Shown: positions 13,979 through 20,860 of the stretch, in pieces
Layout: the number at the start of each line of letters is the position of its first letter
Numbering within the stretch: the first letter of the stretch is position 1
Assembly: GCA_038326995.1 (NCBI GenBank)
Contig: JBBQKP010000040.1
Coordinates: 1 to 20,860, forward strand
Direction of reading: 5' to 3'
From: JBBQKP01 sp038326995
Lineage (GTDB): Bacteria > Planctomycetota > Phycisphaerae > Tepidisphaerales > Tepidisphaeraceae
DNA: 20,860 bases
The notes under the pieces: generated by a model
The model's input: only the letters and a program-made list of their open reading frames with translations
What the model was told of the DNA's origin: nothing
The model's database searches: none
Translations under genes and position numbers: made by a program

Positions 13979-14977
13979 CTATTCGACGCCGAAGAGTTTA
14001 CGTGCGACCCAATAAAACAGCGGAATGCCGAATGCCAGATTGAACGGAAAAGTGATCGCAAGTGAGCTGGTGAGGTAGTAGGTTGGATTGGCCTCGGGCA
14101 GAGCGATGCGGACGGCCGCGGGTGCGGCGATGTAGCTCGCGCTGGCAGCGAGGACGCCCAGCGCCGTCGCCCCGCCGACGCTCAGGCCGCACAGTTGGCC
14201 CAGCCACACGCCCAAAATGCCGTTGAAGATCGGCATAAGAATTCCGAAGGCGATGAGGAACAGCCCCACCTGCCTGAGGTCCTTAAGGCGTGATGCCGCT
14301 TTGATGCCGAGTTCGAGCATGAACAGGCAAAGGATTCCGAGAAACGCGTCGAAGAAAAAGACGGAGACTTTATCAAACTGCCTTTGCCCGCCGAGGTATC
14401 CGATGATCATGCCCCCGATGAGCAGGAGCACGCTGCGCCCGGCGACGGTCTCATAGAGAACGACTCCCAGACTGCTGCCTTTCGTGCGCGAATAAAGCCT
14501 CGCGATGAGCAGCGCCACGATGATGGCCGGGACTTCCAGGATCGCGACCAAAGCGGGCATAAAGCCCTCGGCCGGGTGAGGCGTCTCTTGAAGAAACTGG
14601 ATCGCCGTGATGAACGTGACGACAGAGCACGAACCATAATGCGCCGCGACGGCCGCACTGTCGGCGACTTCAAACTTTCCGAGATACCGCATCACCGCAT
14701 ACGACCAGCACGGTATCGCGATACCCAGTGCAAGCGTTCCCACGATCGGCGTGATCAACACCTTGAGCGGCGTGTTCGAGAGTGCGACGCCGCCCTTGAG
14801 CCCGATCGCCAGCAGGAGATAAATCGACAGGGCCGTAATGAACGCGTCGGGAAGTTCAAGATCGCTTTTGAGCAAGGTCGCGATCACGCCCAGCGCAAAA
14901 CAAAGCACCACCGGAGAAAGGAGGTTCGCAGATAGAAGCTCAAAGAACACGCCCATGTGGCGTGCGACTTTCAGCAC
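13979..14977 (-). CDS. SbtA-like sodium-dependent bicarbonate transporter family protein
   Basis: The 332-residue protein is almost entirely hydrophobic, with about ten membrane helices, and fits the SbtA family (formerly DUF897). In cyanobacteria this family imports bicarbonate with sodium. Family-like features are LLSPVVLCFALGVIA near the start, AIGLKGGVAL, AAHYGSCSVVTF, LEVPAIIVALLIAR, and the C-terminal half repeat with LFMLELGIKAA, SVGGATALGVLAASASYIAAPAAVR and ALPEANPTYYLTSSLAITFPFNLAFGIPLFY. The cyanobacterial partner SbtB is not adjacent. Substrate outside cyanobacteria is uncertain. The frame begins with GTG at 14977; an ATG seven codons later (14956) is an equally plausible start, and neither has a clear Shine-Dalgarno. 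It is divergent from dnaE and heads the minus-strand run. Confidence 0.88.
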   Translation of the reverse strand: MLKVARHMGVFFELLSANLLSPVVLCFALGVIATLLKSDLELPDAFITALSIYLLLAIGLKGGVALSNTPLKVLITPIVGTLALGIAIPCWSYAVMRYLGKFEVADSAAVAAHYGSCSVVTFITAIQFLQETPHPAEGFMPALVAILEVPAIIVALLIARLYSRTKGSSLGVVLYETVAGRSVLLLIGGMIIGYLGGQRQFDKVSVFFFDAFLGILCLFMLELGIKAASRLKDLRQVGLFLIAFGILMPIFNGILGVWLGQLCGLSVGGATALGVLAASASYIAAPAAVRIALPEANPTYYLTSSLAITFPFNLAFGIPLFYWVARKLFGVE

Positions 14978-15181
14978 GTTCGATCACGATGTCAATGTAT
15001 GGTGCTCTATTAAGCTCACGTTGACGGGCGAGCCCAACCGCATACCCAATCGCACACCTGACCGCACACCTGACCGCACTGTCTTGGCAACGCCGCGACC
15101 CGATCAAGACTTGTCACCACTTGTCACCACGTGTGACGAGTTGGCTTCGCAATTCTGGGCTTCTGGTTTGTTTCGCGCCTT
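14978..15181. promoter_or_regulatory. Divergent regulatory region between sbtA and dnaE with short repeats
   Basis: This 204-base region must hold the promoters for both genes, though no clear -35/-10 pair was found. It contains CGCACACCTGAC twice in tandem (15051-15062 and 15063-15074), preceded by a degenerate copy at 15039-15050. Nearer dnaE is a 10-base tandem repeat TTGTCACCAC at 15111-15120 and 15121-15130, running into an inverted repeat CTTGTCAC-N5-GTGACGAG at 15120-15140 (7 of 8 matching). Ten-base spacing places both TTGTCAC sites on the same helix face, as for a cooperative repressor. The binding protein is unknown. Confidence 0.45.
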
Positions 15182-18100
15182 GTGATGACTACTGTTGAAC
15201 TCATGCCTCCGGAATCCGCGACCGACTTCGTTCACCTCCATGTGCACACGCACTACTCCATGCTGGACGGGGCGTGCAAGATTCCAAAACTCGTCGCCCG
15301 CGCTAAAGAACTGGGGATGAAAAGCCTGGCGATCAGCGACCACGGCGTGTTGTATGGCGCGATCGAATTTTACAACACGTGCCGGGCCGCGGGCATCAAG
15401 CCGATCATCGGAATCGAGGCGTATATCGCTCCGGGCGACAGACGCGACCGGGCGATTCCCGCGGGGGCGGAAAGTTCGTATCACGTGCTGCTTTTGGCGC
15501 AGAATCTTGAAGGCTGGAAGAATCTGATGAAGCTGAGCACGCTCAGTTTTCGTGAGGGCTTTTACTACAAGCAGCGAATCGACAAGGACATTCTTAGAGA
15601 ACTCAGCGGCGGGATCATTGCCACCAGCGCGTGCCTGGGCGGAGAGGTCGCGAACCGGTTCATGCGAGTCGGTGCGAAAGTCGCACGCGAGGCCGCTGAG
15701 ACGTATCTCGACATCTTCGGCCCAGAACGTTTCTTCATCGAGGTTCAAAGGCACAACAAAGAACAGAACGAACTCAATCCCGAGCTTATCGAACTGGCGA
15801 ACAAGATGGGCGTGGGCGTGGTGGGCACAAACGATGTGCACTTTTTAAACGCCGAGGACCATAACGCGCATAACTGTTTGTGCCGCATCTCGACCAACAA
15901 ACAGGTCACGGACGATACTCGGATGAAGTATCCGACCGAGCTCTATCTGAAATCGCCACGAGAGATGATCGAATCGCTGGGAGAGTTTTCCGGCGCGATC
16001 GAAAACACATTGCGAATCGCGGCGATGTGCGATTTGGAATTTGATTTCAGCAAACGGTATTCGCCCGTCTACAAAGTTCCGCCGGAAAAGTTGAAGGAAG
16101 TGCCCGCATCGCCCGACATCGCCGACGGGCTCAAAATCCAGAATAAGATGCCTGACGATGAGCGGTATTTGAGGCAACTGTGCGAGGACGGACTCGACTG
16201 GCGTTACGGCACGCGCCAGGTGAGCGAGGCTGTCCGACAGCGCCTCGAGTACGAACTCACCGTGATCGCGAGCAAGCAGTTCTGCAGCTACTTCCTGATC
16301 GTCTGGGACTTCTGCAACTACGCGCGCGAGAACGATATTCCTGTAGGCGCCAGGGGCAGCGGCGTCGGCACGATGGTGGGCTATCTGCTGGGGCTGTGCA
16401 ACGTCGATCCGCTCAAATACGGCCTGCTTTTCGAGCGTTTCATGGACCCAAGCCGCAGTGAGATGCCCGATATCGATATCGACATCTGCCAGGACGGCCG
16501 GCAAAAGATCATCGACTACGTTCGCAAGAAATACGGCCACGTGGCGCAGATCATCACGTTCGGAACACTGGGCGCGAAGGCGGCGTTCAAGGATGTGGGC
16601 CGGGCGTTTGGAGTCGCGTTGCCCGAGGTCACCAAGCTGACGACGCTCGTGCCGAACACGCCCGGCATGTCAATCGAAAAGGCGTTTAAGGAAGTGCCGG
16701 ATCTCAAGCGACTCATTGACGAAAACCCACCGCTCGCGGATGTGGTGAAGACGGCGCGGAAGCTCGAAGGGCTTTGCCGCAACTTCGGCGTGCATGCCGC
16801 GGGCGTGATCATCGCGGATCAGCCACTGGACGAACTCATCCCGCTTTGCCGCGATAAAGACGGCAACGACCTTACGCAATTCGAAGGGCCGATCGCCGAG
16901 AAGTGCGGCCTGTTGAAGATGGACTTTTTGGGCCTGCGAACGCTTTCGGTGCTGAGCAAGAGCGTCGAACTCGCGAAAAAGAACGGCCGCGTTTCGCGAG
17001 ATTTCGATATCGAAAAAATCGACCTGACCGACGAACGCACGCTCGATCTTTTTTGCCGCGGCGAAACCAAGGGCATCTTTCAGTTCGAATCGGGCGGCAT
17101 GCAGGAGCTGCTCATGCGGATGAAGCCCGATCGACTCGAAGACCTCATCGCCGCCAATGCGCTGTTCAGGCCCGGACCCATGGCGCTGATTCCCGACTAC
17201 TGCAACCGCAAGCACGGGCACGAGGAGGTGCCGCAAACACACCCGATCATGGACGCGATTCTGGAAGAAACCTACGGCATCATGACATACCAGGAAGACG
17301 TCATGAAAATCTTCAATCAGCTCGGCGGCATTGAGCTTTCCAGCGCCTACAAACTCATCAAGGCCATCAGCAAAAAGACCACCGACGTCATCGCGAAGTT
17401 CAAGCCCGATTTCATCAAGGGCGCGATGTCCAAAGGAGTCGCCGAGGATCGTGCGGTCGATATTTTCGAACTCATTCTGAAGTTCGGCGGCTATGGTTTT
17501 AACAAATCTCACAGCACCCGCTATGCGATCGTCGCGTTTCAGACGGCGTACATGAAGACCTATCACCCTGTCGAATACATGGCCGCCCTTTTGACGTACG
17601 AAATCGGCAGCAACGACAAGATGGTCGACTACATCGGCGAGTGCCAGCGCATGCACCTCAAAGTTTTGCCGCCCGACGTGAACACCAGCGGCCGAGACTT
17701 CACGCCGCTCTATCCTGAGCCGCACAAGCCCGCAAAAGCCGGATCCAAAAACAAGGCCAAGAACGAACGCGAAGGCGTCATCCGGTTCGGGCTTGGCGCC
17801 GTGCGAGGCGTGGGCGATAAGGCCGTGGAAGCAATCGCCCAAACGCGCGAAAAAGGAGGGCAATACAAATCGCTGTTTGATTTCTGTGAACGCGTCGATA
17901 CCAAGAGCGTGCAGAAGTCGACGCTCGAAGCACTCATTAAGTGCGGGGCGTTCGGGTCCGTCACCGACAAACGTGCGGCCTTGCTGCACGTCATGGAACG
18001 CGCTTACGAAACCGCGCAACAAACCCAGCAGGATCAGGCGAACGGACAATTTTCGCTGTTTGGCGCGCCCGCCGAATCATCAAGTGCAAAGAGTGCCGAG

Positions 18101-18943
18101 CCCGCGTTGCCCAGCGTGCCCGAGTTTTCACCGGCGGAACTTTTGGCGATGGAGAAAGAGCTTTTAGGTTTCTACATCACCTCGCACCCACTGACGCAAA
18201 ACAAGGACGCGATCGAGGCGTTCTCAACCGACACCGTGGCCGACGCGATGAACAAGAACGAGGGCGGCGACGTGCTTCTGGGCGGCATGCTGGGTGCGAT
18301 CAAAACGCGGATTGCCAAGACCGGGCAATCGGCCGGGAAGAAGTGGGCGATCATCGAAATCGAGGACATGACGGGCAGGATCGAGGGCATGTGTTTCGCG
18401 GAGACATTCGCGTCGGTGGAAGGTCGCGACGCGGGATTATTGAAGAGCGATCGCGTGGTCATCGTGAAGGCCAAGGTGGATCGAAAGCGTGAGACACCTT
18501 GCCTGATCGTCAACGACATCTTCGGCATTGAAGAAGCATCCGGAATGCTGACGCAGACCGTCGTTGTCAGGCCCGAGATCGAGCACATGAATCTGGAGAA
18601 ATATCCACAGGCGATCGACAAGCTCGCCGCGGCGATCAAGGCATCGTCGGGCGGAATTGATGTGTACGTTCAATTGCCGGTCGTGACCGACGGAAAGACG
18701 AATCGCGTGACGCTCAAGCTGGGAAGAAAATTCAGCGCCAGGCCCACGAAAAAACTGGTGGAGGACATCGAGCACATCACCGGCACTGGTACGGTAGAAC
18801 TGATCGGCCCGGGCTCGCGGCTCAAGGCGCATCGCAAAAAACAAATGGAGCAGAAGAAAATGTTCGACGATGAACCGGCAGAAATCGCAATAGACAGTGA
18901 AGTGGAAATAGAAACGGAAACAGAAATGGCGAGTGCGGAATGA
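15182..18943 (+). CDS. dnaE: DNA polymerase III alpha subunit
   Basis: The 1253-residue protein is the replicative polymerase subunit DnaE (not PolC: no 3'-5' exonuclease insert). In order: an N-terminal PHP domain with an intact metal motif (VHLHVHTHYSMLDG, DHGVLYGAIEF, GTNDVHFL); the palm with PDIDIDICQDGR (Asp430, Asp432, Asp434) and LLKMDFLGLR (Asp581, third catalytic acid); FQFESGGMQELLMRM; the fingers; a helix-hairpin-helix stretch near GAVRGVGDKAVEAI; a beta-clamp-binding motif QFSLFG at 956-961; and a C-terminal OB fold. The intact PHP histidines suggest it may keep PHP metal binding. An acidic low-complexity tail ends the protein. The frame opens with GTG at 15182 and ATG at 15185; ATG 15203 is also possible. 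The stop overlaps the next gene's start by four bases. Confidence 0.98.
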   Translation: MMTTVELMPPESATDFVHLHVHTHYSMLDGACKIPKLVARAKELGMKSLAISDHGVLYGAIEFYNTCRAAGIKPIIGIEAYIAPGDRRDRAIPAGAESSYHVLLLAQNLEGWKNLMKLSTLSFREGFYYKQRIDKDILRELSGGIIATSACLGGEVANRFMRVGAKVAREAAETYLDIFGPERFFIEVQRHNKEQNELNPELIELANKMGVGVVGTNDVHFLNAEDHNAHNCLCRISTNKQVTDDTRMKYPTELYLKSPREMIESLGEFSGAIENTLRIAAMCDLEFDFSKRYSPVYKVPPEKLKEVPASPDIADGLKIQNKMPDDERYLRQLCEDGLDWRYGTRQVSEAVRQRLEYELTVIASKQFCSYFLIVWDFCNYARENDIPVGARGSGVGTMVGYLLGLCNVDPLKYGLLFERFMDPSRSEMPDIDIDICQDGRQKIIDYVRKKYGHVAQIITFGTLGAKAAFKDVGRAFGVALPEVTKLTTLVPNTPGMSIEKAFKEVPDLKRLIDENPPLADVVKTARKLEGLCRNFGVHAAGVIIADQPLDELIPLCRDKDGNDLTQFEGPIAEKCGLLKMDFLGLRTLSVLSKSVELAKKNGRVSRDFDIEKIDLTDERTLDLFCRGETKGIFQFESGGMQELLMRMKPDRLEDLIAANALFRPGPMALIPDYCNRKHGHEEVPQTHPIMDAILEETYGIMTYQEDVMKIFNQLGGIELSSAYKLIKAISKKTTDVIAKFKPDFIKGAMSKGVAEDRAVDIFELILKFGGYGFNKSHSTRYAIVAFQTAYMKTYHPVEYMAALLTYEIGSNDKMVDYIGECQRMHLKVLPPDVNTSGRDFTPLYPEPHKPAKAGSKNKAKNEREGVIRFGLGAVRGVGDKAVEAIAQTREKGGQYKSLFDFCERVDTKSVQKSTLEALIKCGAFGSVTDKRAALLHVMERAYETAQQTQQDQANGQFSLFGAPAESSSAKSAEPALPSVPEFSPAELLAMEKELLGFYITSHPLTQNKDAIEAFSTDTVADAMNKNEGGDVLLGGMLGAIKTRIAKTGQSAGKKWAIIEIEDMTGRIEGMCFAETFASVEGRDAGLLKSDRVVIVKAKVDRKRETPCLIVNDIFGIEEASGMLTQTVVVRPEIEHMNLEKYPQAIDKLAAAIKASSGGIDVYVQLPVVTDGKTNRVTLKLGRKFSARPTKKLVEDIEHITGTGTVELIGPGSRLKAHRKKQMEQKKMFDDEPAEIAIDSEVEIETETEMASAE

Positions 18944-19833
18944 AGATCCTAGTCACTGGCGCATCGGGTAACATTGGACAAGCGCTTTCAAAAAATCTTA
19001 TCCAGGCCGGGCACGACGTTCATCAGACGGACAAGGTATTGGGAAAGCAAAACGAAGAAATCCGTACAACGCAAATGGACCTGGCGAACCTGCTCGATTC
19101 CATGAGTTGCTATCGGCTCGTGCAAGGAAAGGACGCGGTCATTCATCTGGGCAACTGGCCGGTTTTTATTGAGCACGCACACACGGCCCAGCAGGTGTAC
19201 GGCGACAATACGCGTATCAATATGAACATGTTTGCCGCGGCCGGGGAAGCGGGGGTAAAGAAGTTCCTGTTCGCCAGTTCGATACAGGTGATGCACGGCG
19301 ACCGTCACATGAACCAGCGGGGTGAAATTCCACCCTCACAGCTCACGAGCCTGCCCATCTCATCTCTCACGCCCGCCAACACTAAAAATCCGTACGCGCT
19401 CAGCAAGCTCGCCGGCGAGCAGGCGCTCGCCTGGGCGAGTGGTCGATTTTCAATGCAGGCCGTGTCAATGCGGCTGGCATGGACGGACACGAATCTGAAC
19501 GACAAATCCATCTCGATGCATCGCGGTCACACGCCCACCAGGTGGGATAAGCTCGACGAGTGTTTTTCGTATCTTGCAATCTCAGACCTGGAATCGCTCG
19601 TGCGGGCTATTCTCCAAGCTGATTTGCCCGGCCATCGCGTGTACTTGCCTGCGTCTTTGGGAACCCGGCTTAGCATGCCGATTCAAGAAATCCTCGACAC
19701 TTATTTTCAGGGAGTGCCACTAACGGCGACTCTCGAAACGCTGGCGGAGCACGGGCTTGTTGATACGAGCCTGATCACCCGGGAAACAGGCTGGTCGCCG
19801 CAATTCCGCCTCGTGGAACGTTTGCCAACATAG
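18940..19833 (+). CDS. NAD(P)-dependent epimerase/dehydratase (extended SDR)
   Basis: The 297-residue protein is a Rossmann-fold short-chain dehydrogenase of the extended type, which acts mostly on nucleotide-sugars or related hydroxy/keto substrates. MKILVTGASGNIGQAL holds the GxxGxxG cofactor loop (Gly7, Gly10, Gly13). AVIHLGNWP, KKFLFASSIQVMHG and NPYALSKLAGEQA supply the Ser and Tyr152-x3-Lys156 active site. The C-terminal substrate part is short and gives no clear specificity. Members of this shape are often annotated as uronate dehydrogenase-like or NAD-dependent epimerase. The ATG at 18940 overlaps the dnaE TGA (ATGA), so translation is probably coupled to dnaE. No sugar pathway genes are adjacent. 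Confidence 0.87.
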   Translation: MKILVTGASGNIGQALSKNLIQAGHDVHQTDKVLGKQNEEIRTTQMDLANLLDSMSCYRLVQGKDAVIHLGNWPVFIEHAHTAQQVYGDNTRINMNMFAAAGEAGVKKFLFASSIQVMHGDRHMNQRGEIPPSQLTSLPISSLTPANTKNPYALSKLAGEQALAWASGRFSMQAVSMRLAWTDTNLNDKSISMHRGHTPTRWDKLDECFSYLAISDLESLVRAILQADLPGHRVYLPASLGTRLSMPIQEILDTYFQGVPLTATLETLAEHGLVDTSLITRETGWSPQFRLVERLPT

Positions 19834-19969
19834 AAGCGTCTCATCGAAACCTGTTCTTTATGACCGGGCGGGCAAGCCGCGTTCCTTTGATCACCTAAGA
19901 CTATGTCCTTGGGACGATTCAGTGGGTATTTAATTAAGTGAGACGCGTACGAATTAAGCGAAATCGGTA

Positions 19970-20620
19970 TCAATCTTCAACCTGCGCTTCCCACCCCGGA
20001 TTCAGCCACAGTCTATTGGGCGGGGCGACGGCCATTGCTCCTTTGTTGTCATCGTCACGCGCGACGAATGCGGTCTGCTTATCGAGCATGAAACCAATTC
20101 CATTGGCGCGTGGAAGCGAGAACGAATGAATCGCTTCGATCTTGTAAAGCCCGATCCGCATGCCTGGATGAACAGTCCTCCATTGCTTCGGATCGACTAC
20201 GATGGCATCGCGGGCGGCGTCAAACCACGGCCTGTGCAGCGTGAAGATGACGACCATCGGCACTTTGCAAACATGAAGCAGGATAAACACGACGGCCGCG
20301 ACGATGACTCGGTTGGGCCATCCATCGGGTTCGAGCTCGGCATGAAATCGAGCGGCCGAGAGATATCTTAGATCACTCCGAATGCTAAATGCACCGATCG
20401 CCAGACCGACAAGAGTACCGCCGATGAAGAAGTGCGCTACTGGAAACGCGAGTGCGAGAAAGTCGGGCCGGTGCGCCGTCCACACGAACGGCCAGGTACA
20501 CCACAAAAACACGAGCACGGCCGCCTTCCATCCGATGGGCCGCATGAGCCACTTCTGAAACTTCCCCGCGACGGGCAGTGTTGAATAGCTAAGAACAGTC
20601 GGCTCATTCGTACTCATCAC
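19970..20620 (-). CDS. Hypothetical membrane protein, three predicted helices
   Basis: No family is recognised. The 216-residue product has three hydrophobic segments: about 33-49 (AAVLVFLWCTWPFVWTA), 54-78 (FLALAFPVAHFFIGGTLVG and onward) and 105-128 (VIVAAVVFILLHVCKVPMVV). A soluble C-terminal region of roughly 85 residues follows (KQWRTVHPGMRIGLYKIEAIHSFSLP, then ANGIGFMLDKQTAFVARDD), predicted largely beta and perhaps a PH-like or small sensor fold, but this is a guess. The longest frame begins with GTG at 20620, directly followed by ATG at 20617, the likelier start. Codon use and length support a real gene. It converges with the SDR gene, 136 bases away. Confidence 0.65.
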   Translation of the reverse strand: MMSTNEPTVLSYSTLPVAGKFQKWLMRPIGWKAAVLVFLWCTWPFVWTAHRPDFLALAFPVAHFFIGGTLVGLAIGAFSIRSDLRYLSAARFHAELEPDGWPNRVIVAAVVFILLHVCKVPMVVIFTLHRPWFDAARDAIVVDPKQWRTVHPGMRIGLYKIEAIHSFSLPRANGIGFMLDKQTAFVARDDDNKGAMAVAPPNRLWLNPGWEAQVED

Positions 20621-20860
20621 GACTGAATAGTGTATCGCAATGGTGATCAGGACATCGCAGTTTGATCAACAACGATCTGAATAAATCCGCAGCTTGAAAA
20701 TCAGGTAACACTTCAGCCCAATGCAGACGCAATTAATTGAGCCATGCACGTGAGTAAGCGGTTTCTGCGAATCGCTGCGAAGAGTTCAAAATGCGGATGC
20801 GCTTCTGGCCCGTCCGGCAGGACAATGCGATTTTTCACGAGTGGAAGATTCTTTACAGAA
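20621..20860. other. Non-coding right edge with repeat copy C
   Basis: No convincing gene is seen in the last 240 bases. A minus frame is open from the window edge for about 49 codons, but it runs through repeat copy C, so it is likely fortuitous. The AT content is higher than in neighbouring genes, as expected upstream of the membrane-protein gene. Confidence 0.5.
20804..20824 (+). repeat. Palindromic repeat element, copy C
   Basis: This 21-base stretch is identical to 8335-8355 and differs at one base from 12641-12661. The core GTCC-GGCA-GGAC (20812-20823) is a small hairpin. A partner arm like those of the other copies would lie beyond the window edge. Confidence 0.75.

Noticed and set aside
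14990..14995. TTGACA on the minus strand as a -35 for sbtA
   Set aside because: No -10-like hexamer is found at 16-18 bases, so a promoter cannot be supported.
14997..15016. TGGTGCTCTATTAAG resembling a MITE tip
   Set aside because: It matches only about 8 of 10 bases of the tip and no matching inverted end lies 165-170 bases away on either side.
15039..15130. CRISPR-like array upstream of dnaE
   Set aside because: The repeats are 10 and 12 bases, directly tandem without spacers, so this is not a CRISPR array.
16670..18049. A 459-codon open frame antisense to dnaE
   Set aside because: It lies wholly inside dnaE and its composition is typical of antisense shadow translation. dnaE motifs prove the other strand.
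20713..20859. Minus frame open from the right edge (ends with TGA near 20713)
   Set aside because: About 49 codons running through repeat copy C, with no recognisable domain. A gene end cannot be excluded but is not supported.

Overview
The window is a GC-rich chromosomal segment that looks like a planctomycete, possibly of the Phycisphaerae side. This is inference. It rests on the intergenic inverted repeat at 396-547, whose words (ATTCGTCATTCGGACTT, CGGGTTTCGGATTTCG) are of a kind I associate with planctomycete intergenic DNA, and on the gene mix: an orphan nuoD, an HD-GYP protein, a GAF-PP2C phosphatase, and few Shine-Dalgarno sequences with several GTG or TTG starts. No rRNA, tRNA, CRISPR array, prophage or transposase gene was seen.

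Layout. 1-375: 3' end of a membrane-anchored coiled-coil protein, followed by a short stem-loop and a 152-bp inverted repeat. 595-2822 (+): nuoD (complex I 49-kDa type subunit) and a GT-A-like glycosyltransferase. 6272-2838 (-): a sensor-GAF-PP2C (SpoIIE/RsbU type) phosphatase, then a PBP4-type D-Ala-D-Ala carboxypeptidase. 6273-8444: a MoeB/ThiF-rhodanese gene (+) bracketed by two inverted, related MITE-like elements (6313-6480 and 8163-8332). 14977-8445 (-): a long same-strand run of sbtA-like transporter, PAS-HD-GYP protein, sugar-nucleotidyltransferase-like protein, kbl and a NERD-UvrD helicase. 15182-19833 (+): dnaE and a translationally coupled extended SDR. 20620-19970 (-): an unknown three-helix membrane protein.

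Most genes are housekeeping or signalling genes without a shared pathway. Plausible transcription units are PP2C then PBP4 (78-bp gap), sbtA then HD-GYP (42 bp), nucleotidyltransferase then kbl then helicase (35 and 30 bp), and dnaE-SDR (4-bp overlap).

The most unusual content lies between genes. There is a MITE pair whose two target TA dinucleotides both fall in stop codons. There is also a family of palindromic elements built around GGCCCGTCCGGCAGGACA, with copies at 8335, 12641, 12733 (inverted) and 20804. Other points are a probable leaderless nuoD promoter and an sbtA/HD-GYP junction where one TAG codon is the only break between two in-frame ORFs. I did not find a convincing new multi-gene system.
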